DNA from: Nesterenkonia marinintestina
GTDB lineage: Bacteria > Actinomycetota > Actinomycetes > Actinomycetales > Micrococcaceae
Reading direction: 5' to 3'
Length of the DNA stretch: 64,000 nucleotides
Assembly (NCBI RefSeq): GCF_025420485.1
Contig: NZ_JAOEFD010000004.1
Span: 1-64,000 of the forward strand
The position numbers were made by a program, and so were the translations under genes. The notes beneath the pieces were generated by a model that was not told the origin of the DNA, did not search any database, and saw nothing but the letters and a program-made list of their open reading frames with translations. Every line of letters begins with the position of its first letter. The first letter of the stretch is position 1. This document shows positions 14,491-23,285 of this stretch, one piece after another.

Positions 14491-16149
14491 TCAGAGATCG
14501 CCCCAGCACAGCTCGCCTCCGACGACCGTCGCCGTGGGGGCGATGTCCTTCAGCCTGCGGGGATCCACGGCGTACGGATCCTCGGAGAGCACGACGACGT
14601 CGGCGAGCATCCCGTGCACCAGACGGCCCTTCAGGTGCTCCTCGTGGGAGGTGTAGGCGCTGCCGACCGTGTAGGCGTGCATCGCCTGCTCCACGGTGAT
14701 GCGCTCCTGCGGCGAGAACACGTAGCCGGTATGGGTCTCACGGTGGACCATGTCATGGACGTTGAGCATCGGGTCGGGGGCCACCACCGGGGCGTCGGTG
14801 CTGGCCGGCACGGTGAGGCCGGCGTCGAAGAGGCCCTTGAGCCGGTAGGCCAGCGGCAGCCGGTCGTCGCCGACCGCCTCCCGGACTCCGTCGCCGAGCT
14901 CCTGGACGAAGCGTCCCTGCGGCACCGGGATCAGGCCGAGGGTGCGCATCCTGGCCAGCTGGTCGTCGGAGGCCACGCAGACGTGCTCCACCCGGTGCCG
15001 GGCATCGGTGCGCGGGTGCAGGGTCTGCGCCTCGGCGAAGATGTCGAGCACCGCGTCCAGGGCGGCGTCGCCGATGGCGTGGGCGGCCACCTGCCACCCG
15101 GTGCGGTGGGCGCCGATGATCCGCTCGCGCAGGGTGTCGTAGGTGAACTGGAGCATCCCCCGGGGGGCGTCGTCGTCGCCGGAGCCGACCGCATAGTCGC
15201 AGCACATGAACGCGCTGCGCCCGATCAGCGACCCGTCGCCGAGGATCTTGGTGGCGCCGATGCGCAGACGCTCGTCGCCCAGGCCGGTCCGGACGCCGAG
15301 GTCCAGTCCGAGGCTGGGCACGGACCCCGCCTCGTCCTCCAGGCCGATCCCGTGGAGCCTGGTCAGATACGGCATCACAGTGGCGCGCACGCCGAGACGA
15401 CCCTGGTCCCGCGCGGCCTGGTAGCCGGCGATGTCGTACGGGCTCTGACCGATGTGATCGGCCGCACCCAGCCCCGGCTCCGTGATGGAGGTGATGCCCA
15501 GCGACAGCGCCCTGCGGCTGCCGGCGGCGACCATATCGGCCACCTCCTGCACCGAGGGGGTGGGGATGCGGTCGAGGATGACCGCGCGGGCGGTCTCCAG
15601 CAGCACTCCGCGGGCCCGGCCCTCGGCGTCGAGCGGCACTCCGCCGCCGTCGGGGACGGGGACTCCCCGCCGGTCGGGATGACCGGCGCGGCGGAACGCC
15701 TCGGTGTTGGCGACGCCGAGATGCCGAGACTTGTGGTGCAGCCAGACCGGGTGGTCGCCGGAGACGGCGTCGAGCTGCTCGGCCGTGGGGTGCGCTCCGC
15801 CGAGCCGGTTCTGGTCGTAGCCCGAGCCGATCACCCAGGAGCCCGGCGCGGCGGTCTCGCAGGCGCGGCGGACCGCCTCGAGCAGCTCCTCGGTGGTGGC
15901 GACCGCGCCGGGGCCGACGTCGACCTGCAGCTCGGCGAGGCCGACCATCGACAGGTGGCAGTGCGCATCGTTGAACCCCGGGACGACCGCCGCCCCGCGG
16001 AGGTCGTGGACGGTGCGGAACTGTGAGGCGTCGATCTCGTCGTCGAGGCTGATGATGCGTCCCTGGTGGACGCCCAGTGCCCGGGCACGGGGGCGCCGGG
16101 CGTCATGGGTGTGGATCTCACCGTTGAGGTACAGGGTGTCGAAGAGCAT
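14491..16149 (-). CDS. YtcJ-type amidohydrolase (second of two)
   Basis: The 552-residue enzyme has the same architecture and length as the gene at 11134, with motifs FNDAHCHLSMVGLA, AHAIGDAALDAVLD, RHRVEHVCV and STDAPVVAPDP. The two proteins differ over most of their length, so this is not a recent duplication and they may act on successive or stereoisomeric substrates. The gene starts 33 bases after the stop of the ThDP enzyme gene, so they probably share a transcript. The substrate is unknown. Confidence 0.85.
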   Translation of the reverse strand: MLFDTLYLNGEIHTHDARRPRARALGVHQGRIISLDDEIDASQFRTVHDLRGAAVVPGFNDAHCHLSMVGLAELQVDVGPGAVATTEELLEAVRRACETAAPGSWVIGSGYDQNRLGGAHPTAEQLDAVSGDHPVWLHHKSRHLGVANTEAFRRAGHPDRRGVPVPDGGGVPLDAEGRARGVLLETARAVILDRIPTPSVQEVADMVAAGSRRALSLGITSITEPGLGAADHIGQSPYDIAGYQAARDQGRLGVRATVMPYLTRLHGIGLEDEAGSVPSLGLDLGVRTGLGDERLRIGATKILGDGSLIGRSAFMCCDYAVGSGDDDAPRGMLQFTYDTLRERIIGAHRTGWQVAAHAIGDAALDAVLDIFAEAQTLHPRTDARHRVEHVCVASDDQLARMRTLGLIPVPQGRFVQELGDGVREAVGDDRLPLAYRLKGLFDAGLTVPASTDAPVVAPDPMLNVHDMVHRETHTGYVFSPQERITVEQAMHAYTVGSAYTSHEEHLKGRLVHGMLADVVVLSEDPYAVDPRRLKDIAPTATVVGGELCWGDL

Positions 16150-16182
16150 GGGGCGACTCCGTCTCGTACGTGGGCTCGGGGG

Positions 16183-17847
16183 TCAGGGGGTGGACATGCT
16201 CTGATCGATGAGCACGTGCAGCACAGCGGTGCGCCGTTCCTCGGTCACCGTCCGCACGGCGCGCTCCACCGCCCCGGCGGCGTCGGCGTCGTCGGCGATC
16301 AGCTCCGCCCGCCCGCCGAAGGCCTGCCCGTAGGCGGCGAAGTCGGGGTTGGCGATCTGAGTGCCCGAGATCCGGTCCGGGTAGTCCCTCTCCTGGTGGG
16401 CCCGGATGGTCCCGTACTCGCCGTTGTCCACGATGATGACCAGGAACGCGGCCCCGAACTGGGCGGCGGTGGCCAGCTCCTGTCCGTTCATGAGGAACTC
16501 GCCGTCGCCGGTGACGGCCACGACGAACCGATCGGGGTGCTCCAGGGCGGCGGCGACCGCGGCCGGCACGGAGTACCCCATGGAACCGTTCCGGGTGCTC
16601 AGCTGTGCGGGGTGGACCTCGGTGGGCATGTGGTACTGGGCCCAGACGCAGTGGTTGCCCGCGCCGAAGGTGGTCAGCACATCCTCGGGGAGGCGGCTGC
16701 GCAGCTCCTCCATGACCACGGCCATGTGCGCGGTGCCCCGGGCGATCTCCGGGAGTCGGTCCCGGGAGGTGGGGACCGAGCTCCGCCGATGGGCCTCGAC
16801 ACCCCGGCGGCACCAGGGCTCCCAGTCCGCGGCGGGGACGATCGTGAGCTCGTCGAGGGCCTCGCCGAACGCGGTGGGCGAGGCGAGCACGTGCCGGGTC
16901 ACCGGTCCGGAGAGTCCCTGCAGCGCGGGGTCGGCGGCGACGATGATGGTCGTCGCCTCGGGCCGCTGGCGCAGCGTGTAGCCGTCGGTGGGCACATCGC
17001 TGGGCACTGCGCCCACTGCCAGGACGACGTCGGCCTCCTCGAACATCTGGGCGGGGGTCTCGGCGCGTCCGTAGCCGAGCCAGCCGGCGTTGACCGGCGA
17101 GGAGTAGGGGATCCGGTCGGTGGCCCGCCATTCGTGGACCACCGGGATGCCGTGCTCCTCCGCGAAGCGGGCCGTCCGCGCCGAGGCCTCCGGGGTCCAG
17201 CGAGGCCCCCCGAGGTACAGCAGGGGCCGCTCGGCGCCGGAGAGCGCCCGGGAGATCTCGTCGACGTCGGTGTGGCTCAGTCCACCTTCGGCGACCGGCA
17301 GCGGGGCGGTGATCGGCCGGTCGAAGGGTGCGCGGATGACGTCCTCGGGGAGTCCGACGATCACGGGTCCGGGACGACCGGAGGAGGCGGCGAAGAAGGC
17401 CTCGGCGACGACGTCGGAGGCGCGGGCCGGGTCTTCGACCGTGAGGACCCGCTTGGTCTGGGTGCCGAACCAGGCCTGGGTGTCGAACTCCTGGAAGGAC
17501 TCGCGGCCCCGGTCGGACACCGGGACCAGGCCGACGAAGAGGACCATCGGAGTGCCGTCCTGCCAGGCGGTGTGCACCGCGACGAAGGCGTTGGCGGCGC
17601 CGGGCCCGCGGGTCACCAGGGCGACTCCGGGGCGGCCCGTCAGCTTGCCGTGGGCCTCGGCCATGTAGGCGGCGCCGCCCTCGTGCCGGGTGACGACGTT
17701 GGTGATGTCGGTGTCGTGGAGTCCGTCGAGCACGGCGAGGAAGCTCTCCCCGGGGACGGAGAAGACCCGGCGGACGTCGTGGGCGACGAGGCTCTCGGCG
17801 ATCGCCGCTCCGACGTGGCGGTGCGGGCTCTTCGGCGTCTCGGACAT
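16183..17847 (-). CDS. Thiamine-diphosphate enzyme of the acetolactate-synthase-like family
   Basis: The 554-residue protein has the three ThDP-enzyme domains. The catalytic glutamate is E56 in TRHEGGAAYMAEAHG, and the ThDP/Mg motif is GDGEFLMNGQ...IIVDN near residues 440-470. AGGAGGAG precedes ATG 17847, which fixes the start. It is not the glyoxylate carboligase (that gene is at 61569 and has Val in place of this Glu), nor part of an ilvBN operon. In this block of amidohydrolases, symporter and LysR regulator it more likely decarboxylates or ligates a 2-oxo acid released from the imported compound. The specific reaction is unknown. Confidence 0.85.
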   Translation of the reverse strand: MSETPKSPHRHVGAAIAESLVAHDVRRVFSVPGESFLAVLDGLHDTDITNVVTRHEGGAAYMAEAHGKLTGRPGVALVTRGPGAANAFVAVHTAWQDGTPMVLFVGLVPVSDRGRESFQEFDTQAWFGTQTKRVLTVEDPARASDVVAEAFFAASSGRPGPVIVGLPEDVIRAPFDRPITAPLPVAEGGLSHTDVDEISRALSGAERPLLYLGGPRWTPEASARTARFAEEHGIPVVHEWRATDRIPYSSPVNAGWLGYGRAETPAQMFEEADVVLAVGAVPSDVPTDGYTLRQRPEATTIIVAADPALQGLSGPVTRHVLASPTAFGEALDELTIVPAADWEPWCRRGVEAHRRSSVPTSRDRLPEIARGTAHMAVVMEELRSRLPEDVLTTFGAGNHCVWAQYHMPTEVHPAQLSTRNGSMGYSVPAAVAAALEHPDRFVVAVTGDGEFLMNGQELATAAQFGAAFLVIIVDNGEYGTIRAHQERDYPDRISGTQIANPDFAAYGQAFGGRAELIADDADAAGAVERAVRTVTEERRTAVLHVLIDQSMSTP

Positions 17848-18034
17848 GGTGCGGCTCCTCCTCAGGTGGGCGGCGGAGCGCTGCGCCCGCCGGCTCGGTG
17901 TGCGCACCCTGATTGTCCGGGTGCGACGCAGGTCACGTCCAATAGCGGTCCGGCAGGTGGTCCATGCCGATGAGACATAGTGGCGTCGCCCTTCGCCGGC
18001 GTCAGTTCCGGTGCCGGCGGCTCGCCGTTGGGGT

Positions 18035-18973
18035 TCAGGAGCCGGCGGCCCAGTCCGCGGCCTCATCCCGGCGGAGGAACTGCTGGAGCCGCTGGGCGAT
18101 CGAGCCGATGACCCCCTCGGCATGGTGGCCCGGAAGCCAGGTGACGTGCAGCGGCAGGTGCAGCGGGGCCCGGCCCCCGGAGAGCGAGGGGTGCACGATC
18201 CGTGAGCGCAGGCCGTACTGCGGCGGCTCGGTCACCAGTGCGACCCCGTGGCCGGCGGCGGCCAGAGCCATGCTCGTGTGTCCGTCCTCGCATTCGGTGA
18301 TCCGGGAGAAGGTCACACCCTCGTCGCTGAGGCAGCCGTCCACCAGCAGTCGGCTCACACTGCGCGGCGAGGGCAGGATCACGTGCTCGTCACGGAGCTC
18401 GGCGATGCTCATGGGCGCCCCGTCCCCCTGCTCTCCGGGGAAGAGCGGATGCCCCGGGGCCGCCGAGGCCCGGATGGGCGGGAACGCCAGCGGGAACGAG
18501 CGCAGATGAGGGGCGGGGGCGACCGGGGAGATCGCCATGTCCGCACCCGTGCGGAGCGCGGCGTCGAGCTCGAAGTGCGGGTGGTCCTGACTGATGAGCA
18601 TGGGATCGTCGCTGCTCATCGTGGCGATGAACGGGGCCAGCACGCTGCGGATGGAAGCCGTGGTCGCCGCCACCGTCAGAGAGCTCACCCGACCGGTCTG
18701 CAGGACGTGGACGGCCTGGGACAGTCCGCGGGCCTCGCGCATCAGCCGCTGGGCCACGGGGACGAACGCCCGGCCGGTCGGGGTGAGGACCAGCCGGTTG
18801 CCCTGCGGTTCGAAGAGCTTCAGGTCGAGCTCCCGCTCCAGGGCCTTGATCTGTCGGCTCAGGGCCGGCTGCGCCGTGTGGAGCACCTCTGCGGCCCGGG
18901 TCACCGTACCGAGGTCGACCACGGTGAGGAACTGGTGCAGCCGCCGCAGCGAGAGCTGGTCCGAGTGGTCCAT
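18035..18973 (-). CDS. LysR-family transcriptional regulator of the catabolic block
   Basis: The 312-residue protein has the N-terminal helix-turn-helix (TRAAEVLHTAQPALSRQIKAL, residues about 24-44) and a periplasmic-binding-like effector domain. AGGAGG lies before ATG 18973; an upstream ATG at 19015 lacks such a site. It is on the same strand as the ThDP enzyme gene and 187 bases from it. It also lies 54 bases after the carbamoylase gene. It is likely to sense the substrate or an intermediate of this block and activate both sides. No operator can be named with confidence. Confidence 0.85.
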   Translation of the reverse strand: MDHSDQLSLRRLHQFLTVVDLGTVTRAAEVLHTAQPALSRQIKALERELDLKLFEPQGNRLVLTPTGRAFVPVAQRLMREARGLSQAVHVLQTGRVSSLTVAATTASIRSVLAPFIATMSSDDPMLISQDHPHFELDAALRTGADMAISPVAPAPHLRSFPLAFPPIRASAAPGHPLFPGEQGDGAPMSIAELRDEHVILPSPRSVSRLLVDGCLSDEGVTFSRITECEDGHTSMALAAAGHGVALVTEPPQYGLRSRIVHPSLSGGRAPLHLPLHVTWLPGHHAEGVIGSIAQRLQQFLRRDEAADWAAGS

Positions 18974-19027
18974 GGGTCCCCTCCTCAGGTGCGCTTCTCC
19001 CCAGGTGCGCGTCACGTCACGCCGAAG

Positions 19028-20287
19028 TCAGGTCAGCTCGCCGGCGAGGATGCGTCGACCGACCTCGGTGAGGAGGTCGACTCCGCGCAGCAGGTCCTCG
19101 TCGCGGGTGTACTCGGCCTCGTTGTGGGAGAGCCCGTCGACACTGGGGACGAAGAGCATCACCGTGGGCACCAGGTCCTTCATATTGGTGGAGTCGTGAC
19201 CGGCGACGGTCATCACCTCCATATGCGGCAGCTCCAGGTCCTCGGCGGCCTTCCGTGCGAGTGCGACGCCGTCGGTGGAGTAGGCCAGCTGCCCCCACGA
19301 GTGGGTGAGGTCCTGCTCGACGACGACGGAGGCCTCCTGCTCCGCCTCGCGGCAGGCCTCGACGAGCAGCTCGGCGGCGGCGTCGAGGACGTCCTCGTCG
19401 GGCGAGCGGAGGTCGGCCTGGAACGTCACCTCCCGGGCGATGGTGACCGGAGAGTTCGGTGCGAGCTCCAGGGTCGAGACTGCGGTGCGCAGCTCGTCGT
19501 GCCCGAAGCGTGCGCACAGGCGGCGCACCGCCACGACGATCAGCGAGGCGCCGAAGAGCGCGTCCCGACGGTCGGCCATGAGTGCGGCACCGGTGTGCGA
19601 CTGCTCGCCGCGCACGGTGATCCGGAACTTGCGTGCTCCCCACGTCCGATCGACCAGGCCCGCCGGGATGCGGGCGTCCTCCAGCTCGCGCCCCTGCTCG
19701 ACGTGGATCTCGGCGTAGGCGGCCGGAGTCGGAAGCTCGGCGGGCGGAAACTCCGGACCCCGGCCCAGGGCCTCGGCGACGGTGACCCCGGCCCGGTCGG
19801 CGGTGGCGAGGGCGGTCCGACGGTCCAGCACCCCGGTGTAGACGCCGCTGCCCATCATGCTGGGGCCGAAGCGGGACCCCTCCTCGTTGAACCAGTCGAC
19901 CACACAGAGGTTCATGGTCGGTCGGAGCGTGCCGGCCTCGACGGCGGCCCGGAGCCGCGCGGCGGCGTGGGCGGCTGCGAGGACTCCGTAGGCGCCGTCG
20001 TACTTCCCCGCCATCGGCTGGGAGTCCAGGTGGGATCCCATCATCAGGAAGGGGGCGTCGGGGACGAACTCGCAGGTGCCGAAGAGGTTGCCGATGCCGT
20101 CGGCCCCGACGGTCAGTCCCTGGTCCCGCATCCGTCCGGCGAACCATTCCCTGGTGGCATGGTCGGCGGGCGTGGCGGCCTCTCGGTCGACTCCCCCGCC
20201 GTCGGTCGCTCCGAAGGCGGACATCTGCCGGAAGTCCTCCAGGAAGTCGAGCTCCGCGGCGTCGTGGTGCGGGTCGGCGAAAGGCAT
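19028..20287 (-). CDS. M20-family carbamoylase / allantoate amidohydrolase-like enzyme
   Basis: The 419-residue di-metal amidase belongs to the hydantoinase/carbamoylase (Zn peptidase M20) family. Metal and substrate motifs are GSHLDSQPMAGKYDGAYG near residues 83-100, NEEGSRFGPSMMGSG near 134-148, IHVEQGR and AGHDSTNMK. Family members cleave N-carbamoyl amino acids, ureidoglycolate or allantoate. Allantoinase lies in the same window (60170) but 40 kb away, while this gene opens the amidohydrolase/ThDP block. The substrate may therefore be an N-carbamoyl compound formed in that route. The AllC-like role remains an alternative. Confidence 0.82.
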   Translation of the reverse strand: MPFADPHHDAAELDFLEDFRQMSAFGATDGGGVDREAATPADHATREWFAGRMRDQGLTVGADGIGNLFGTCEFVPDAPFLMMGSHLDSQPMAGKYDGAYGVLAAAHAAARLRAAVEAGTLRPTMNLCVVDWFNEEGSRFGPSMMGSGVYTGVLDRRTALATADRAGVTVAEALGRGPEFPPAELPTPAAYAEIHVEQGRELEDARIPAGLVDRTWGARKFRITVRGEQSHTGAALMADRRDALFGASLIVVAVRRLCARFGHDELRTAVSTLELAPNSPVTIAREVTFQADLRSPDEDVLDAAAELLVEACREAEQEASVVVEQDLTHSWGQLAYSTDGVALARKAAEDLELPHMEVMTVAGHDSTNMKDLVPTVMLFVPSVDGLSHNEAEYTRDEDLLRGVDLLTEVGRRILAGELT

Positions 20288-20391
20288 ACGGGCTCCCTCG
20301 CGGATCGTGGCGCGCGTCGTCGGGCGCCCTCGGAGTGGTCAGCACCTACCCTACGCCACGTCCCTACGTGATGGCTCCATGCCCCGTCCGG

Positions 20392-20465
20392 CATCGAGAC
20401 CCCTGTTCCAGGCGCATCATCGACCGTTCTGCGGCCGACATGCCGCAGAAGTCGGGGACTCGATG
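20392..20465 (+). repeat. 74-bp palindrome-ended repeat, copy 4
   Basis: It starts CATCGAGACCCCTGTTCCAG and ends CGGGGACTCGATG. It lies between divergent genes (carbamoylase start 20287, aldo/keto reductase start 20522), so here it cannot act as a terminator. The inner stem is CCG-TTCTG-CGG. Confidence 0.85.
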
Positions 20466-20521
20466 GTGAGAGGATCGGAACCGTCGTCGCTCGACCCCAC
20501 CCCACCGCAAGGAGCACACCG

Positions 20522-21349
20522 ATGACGAACCCGGTCCCAGACGTCACACTCCACGACGGACGCCGCATGCCCCAGCTGGGATTCGGGGTGTTCCAGGTGC
20601 CCGAGGCCGAGACCTCCGCCGCGGTGAGCACCGCCCTGGAGACCGGGTACCGCCACATCGACACCGCCGCGATCTACCGCAATGAGAGCGGGGTCGGCCG
20701 GGCCGTCGCCGAGTCCGGACTGGACCGGGACGAGCTGTTCATCACCACCAAACTGTGGGCCGCCGACTTCGACGCCCCGCGCCGGGCCCTGGAGCACAGC
20801 CTGGACCAGCTCGGCCTGGACCACGTCGACCTGTACCTGATCCACTGGCCGGCGCCGGCCACCGACGCCTACCTCGAGGCCTGGACGGTGCTGGAGCAGC
20901 TGCGCGACGCCGGACTGACGCGCTCCATCGGCGTCTCGAACTTCCTCCCCGAGCACCTGGACCGCGTGGTGGGCCTCGGCGGCACCGTCCCCGTGGTGAA
21001 CCAGATCGAGCTGCACCCCGCACTCCAGAACCGCATCACGGTCGATGCGAACCGCCGCTTCGACATCGCCACCGAGGCTTGGAGCCCGCTGGCCCAGGGC
21101 GCGGTCCTGGAGGACGACGCCGTGGTGCAGGCGGCGGAGTCCCACGGCGTGACCCCGGCCCAGGCCGTGATCCGGTGGCATCTGCAGCGCGGGAACATCG
21201 TGATCCCCAAGTCGGTGACTCCGGAGCGCATCGCCTCGAACTTCGACGTGTTCGGGTTCGAGCTCTCCGAGGACCAGATGGCCGGCATCGATGCTCTGGA
21301 GCGCGACGGCCGCACCGGCCCGCACCCGAGCGAGCTCAATCCCTCCTAA
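20522..21349 (+). CDS. Aldo/keto reductase (2,5-diketo-gluconate reductase type)
   Basis: The 275-residue NADPH-dependent barrel enzyme has the full catalytic tetrad: D47 and Y52 (YRHIDTAAIYRNE), K77 (FITTKLW) and H108 (LYLIHWP). The cofactor signature VIPKSVTPERIASNFDVF is near the C-terminus. Length and motifs fit the AKR5 group of bacterial diketogluconate/methylglyoxal reductases. AAGGAG precedes the ATG. It is monocistronic, ending 4 bases into the convergent sigma factor gene. The natural carbonyl substrate is not determined. Confidence 0.92.
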   Translation: MTNPVPDVTLHDGRRMPQLGFGVFQVPEAETSAAVSTALETGYRHIDTAAIYRNESGVGRAVAESGLDRDELFITTKLWAADFDAPRRALEHSLDQLGLDHVDLYLIHWPAPATDAYLEAWTVLEQLRDAGLTRSIGVSNFLPEHLDRVVGLGGTVPVVNQIELHPALQNRITVDANRRFDIATEAWSPLAQGAVLEDDAVVQAAESHGVTPAQAVIRWHLQRGNIVIPKSVTPERIASNFDVFGFELSEDQMAGIDALERDGRTGPHPSELNPS

Positions 21350-22605
21350 GGGGCGGGCCGGTCGGGGACCAGTCGCCGTGCGATGAACTGCCGCTGGGCC
21401 TCGTTCTCGGCGAGCTCCAGCGCACGGGCCCAGGACGCCGACGCCGCCGGCGCATCATGGACCTCGTCGTAGAAGAGCGCACAGCAGACGTGGAACGGAC
21501 GATGCCGCGTCAGCTCGGGCTCATCCGCGAGCGCGAGCAGCCCCCGCAGCCCGGCCTCCGGTCCGTCACGCCGACCGACCGCGACGGCCCTGTTCATGCG
21601 CACCACCGGATCATCACGGTGGTGGAGCAGGATGTCGTAGAGGGCGACGATCTGCCGCCAGTCCGTCGAATCGAAGTCGCGCGCCTCGGCGTGCACTGCG
21701 GCGATCGCGCCCTGGACGGTGAAGCGTCCGGCCGAGGGCATGGCCGCGGCTCGCTCCACCAGCGCGAGGCCCTCCATCGTGAGCGCGCCGTCCCAGAGGC
21801 CGCGATCCTGGTCCTCCAACGCGACGGGGACGCCGTCGGCGTCGACCCTGGCCGATGCGCGGGCCTCGGTGAGCAGCAGCAGTCCCAGCAGCCCGCACGG
21901 CTCGGCCTCCTCCGGAAGGGAGGTCTGTACGATGCGCGCCAGCCGGACGGCCTCCGACGTCAGATCCCTCCGCAGCAGCGAGTCTCCGGCGGTGGCGTCG
22001 TAGCCTTCGGTGAAGATCAGGGAGATCGCCGTCAGCACCGACGGCAGCCGGGCCTGCAGAGCACCGGGGTCATCCGGCACCTCGAGCGGAATCCGATTCG
22101 CCCGGATCCGCTTCTTCGCGCGGGTGATGCGCGCCTGCACCGTCGGGACCGGCAGCAGCAGGGACTGGGCCACCTCCGCAGTGGTCAGCCCGCCGACGAA
22201 CCGCAGCATCAGGGCGATCTGGTCGGCTCCGGAGATGGCCGGATGACAGCAGCCCATCAGCATGGCCAGGCGCTCGTCCTGCCCGCCCAGTGCGTCGAGG
22301 GCGTCGTCCTCGGCCGACGGCGGCGCCAGCTCTTCCTGCAGCCGGAGTTCGGCGATCCGTCGGGCGAAGACCGCATCGCGGCGGACGCGGTCGAGCGCCC
22401 GACGCCGGGCCGCTGTGATCAGCCAGGCCAGGGGGCTGCTGGGCATGCCGTCGCGCGGCCAGGTCTCCAGTGCGGCCGCCATGGCCTCCTGGGCGGCCTC
22501 TTCGGCCAGGTCGAGACTGCCGAACCGGCGCACCAGCACGGCGAGCAGACGTGAGTGCTCGTCCCGGAAGAACCGGGCGAGCACCACGTCCGTCGTCTCG
22601 CGCAT
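21346..22605 (-). CDS. ECF42-type RNA polymerase sigma factor
   Basis: The 419-residue protein has sigma region 2 (LDLAEEAAQEAMAAALETWP, about residues 31-50), region 4 (LTTAEVAQSLLLPVPTVQARI) and a C-terminal extension of about 230 residues with TPR-like helices. That extension (DUF6596) includes IFTEGYDATAGDSLLRRDL and ends FIARRLV. The extension and the adjacent DGPF gene define group ECF42, which has no classical anti-sigma factor. ATG 22605 is chosen since the conserved domain starts just after. It follows the DGPF gene by 7 bases, in one operon. The inducing signal is unknown in the family. Confidence 0.88.
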   Translation of the reverse strand: MRETTDVVLARFFRDEHSRLLAVLVRRFGSLDLAEEAAQEAMAAALETWPRDGMPSSPLAWLITAARRRALDRVRRDAVFARRIAELRLQEELAPPSAEDDALDALGGQDERLAMLMGCCHPAISGADQIALMLRFVGGLTTAEVAQSLLLPVPTVQARITRAKKRIRANRIPLEVPDDPGALQARLPSVLTAISLIFTEGYDATAGDSLLRRDLTSEAVRLARIVQTSLPEEAEPCGLLGLLLLTEARASARVDADGVPVALEDQDRGLWDGALTMEGLALVERAAAMPSAGRFTVQGAIAAVHAEARDFDSTDWRQIVALYDILLHHRDDPVVRMNRAVAVGRRDGPEAGLRGLLALADEPELTRHRPFHVCCALFYDEVHDAPAASASWARALELAENEAQRQFIARRLVPDRPAP

Positions 22606-22612
22606 GCCCAGC

Positions 22613-22966
22613 TCAGAACTCGAGCATGGGGCGGATCTCCACCCGGCCCCCGACCGCACCGGGACACCGGCCCGCCCAATGCAGCGCCTCGTCGAGGTCC
22701 TTCACGTCGATGACGATCGTGCCCCCGACGAACTCGCGGCTCTCCGCGTACGGTCCGGAGGTCACCACGGGTTCGGCGTCGCGGTCCCTCTTCGTGACGA
22801 TGGTCCCCTCTTCGGGGTCGCTGAGTCCGAATCCCCCGGCGAGGACTCCGGCCTCCTCCAGTTCGGCGTCGAAGGCCATGAACTCCTCGACGGTCGGCGC
22901 TTCGGGCGACTCTTCCCCGCAGCGGGCATCCGTCAGGTTCGCCATGAGCAGCAGTACGTATTTCAT
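22613..22966 (-). CDS. DGPF/YCII-domain protein, partner of the ECF42 sigma factor
   Basis: The 117-residue single-domain protein starts MKYVLLLMAN and holds the family signature as SGPYAESREFVGGTIVI near residues 70-86 (the D of DGPF is replaced by Ser, and F by Tyr). DGPF proteins are the conserved neighbours and targets of ECF42 sigma factors; their biochemical role is unclear. The gene is directly upstream of the sigma gene. An ECF42-type promoter lies about 60-90 bases upstream of its start, so the operon is probably autoregulated. Confidence 0.85.
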   Translation of the reverse strand: MKYVLLLMANLTDARCGEESPEAPTVEEFMAFDAELEEAGVLAGGFGLSDPEEGTIVTKRDRDAEPVVTSGPYAESREFVGGTIVIDVKDLDEALHWAGRCPGAVGGRVEIRPMLEF

Positions 22967-23027
22967 GGTTCCGGTCCTCTCGTGAGAGATGGTCGTGGAC
23001 CCGGCCGGATGGGCGGGTCACCCAGTA

Positions 23028-23054
23028 GACGAAGTCCGGGTCCGCAGATCGACA
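23028..23054 (-). promoter_or_regulatory. Predicted ECF42-dependent promoter
   Basis: On the minus strand TGTCGA (23054-23049) and CGTC (23031-23028) are separated by 17 bases. This is the form reported for ECF42 target promoters (TGTCGA at -35 and CGA/TC at -10). It lies 62 bases upstream of the DGPF start codon, giving a leader of about 55 bases. Confidence 0.7.
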
Positions 23055-23158
23055 GCTCGACGAGATCATCTGCGCGATCCGGTCAGGATGAGTCTGACCC
23101 GGATCCCGCGCGGTGTCACCGGTGGGCTGACCGTCCCTTCCGCTCCTCCCCGTCCCGA

Positions 23159-23224
23159 TGACTCTGGAGTTCGTGCGGCTCTGAGCCCGATCTCAGGCTG
23201 AGAGTGACACGAACTCCAGAGTCA
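23159..23224. terminator. Long hairpin after the diacylglycerol kinase gene
   Basis: The arms TGACTCTGGAGTTCGTG (23159-23175) and its exact reverse complement (23208-23224) form a 17-bp stem with a 32-base loop. It is located 62 bases downstream of the minus-strand kinase stop. No T-tract follows. A terminator or a repeat element is likely. Confidence 0.55.
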
Positions 23225-23285
23225 ACCGGGGTTGGGGATGGGAGTGGGGCGCTTTCAGCGGGGATGAGGCCTGACTGTGGGCTGA

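Larger units (their letters stand above)
22967..23285. other. 319-bp intergenic stretch: ECF42 promoter plus long hairpin
   Basis: No gene is supported. It holds the predicted ECF42 promoter (23028-23054) and a 17-bp perfect inverted repeat (23159-23224), listed separately. The remaining sequence shows no other clear signal. Confidence 0.5.

Noticed and set aside
23159-23224. 17-bp-arm inverted repeat as an insertion sequence end or CRISPR-like unit
   Set aside because: It is a single hairpin with no transposase nearby and no repeated spacing; termination of the kinase operon is simpler.
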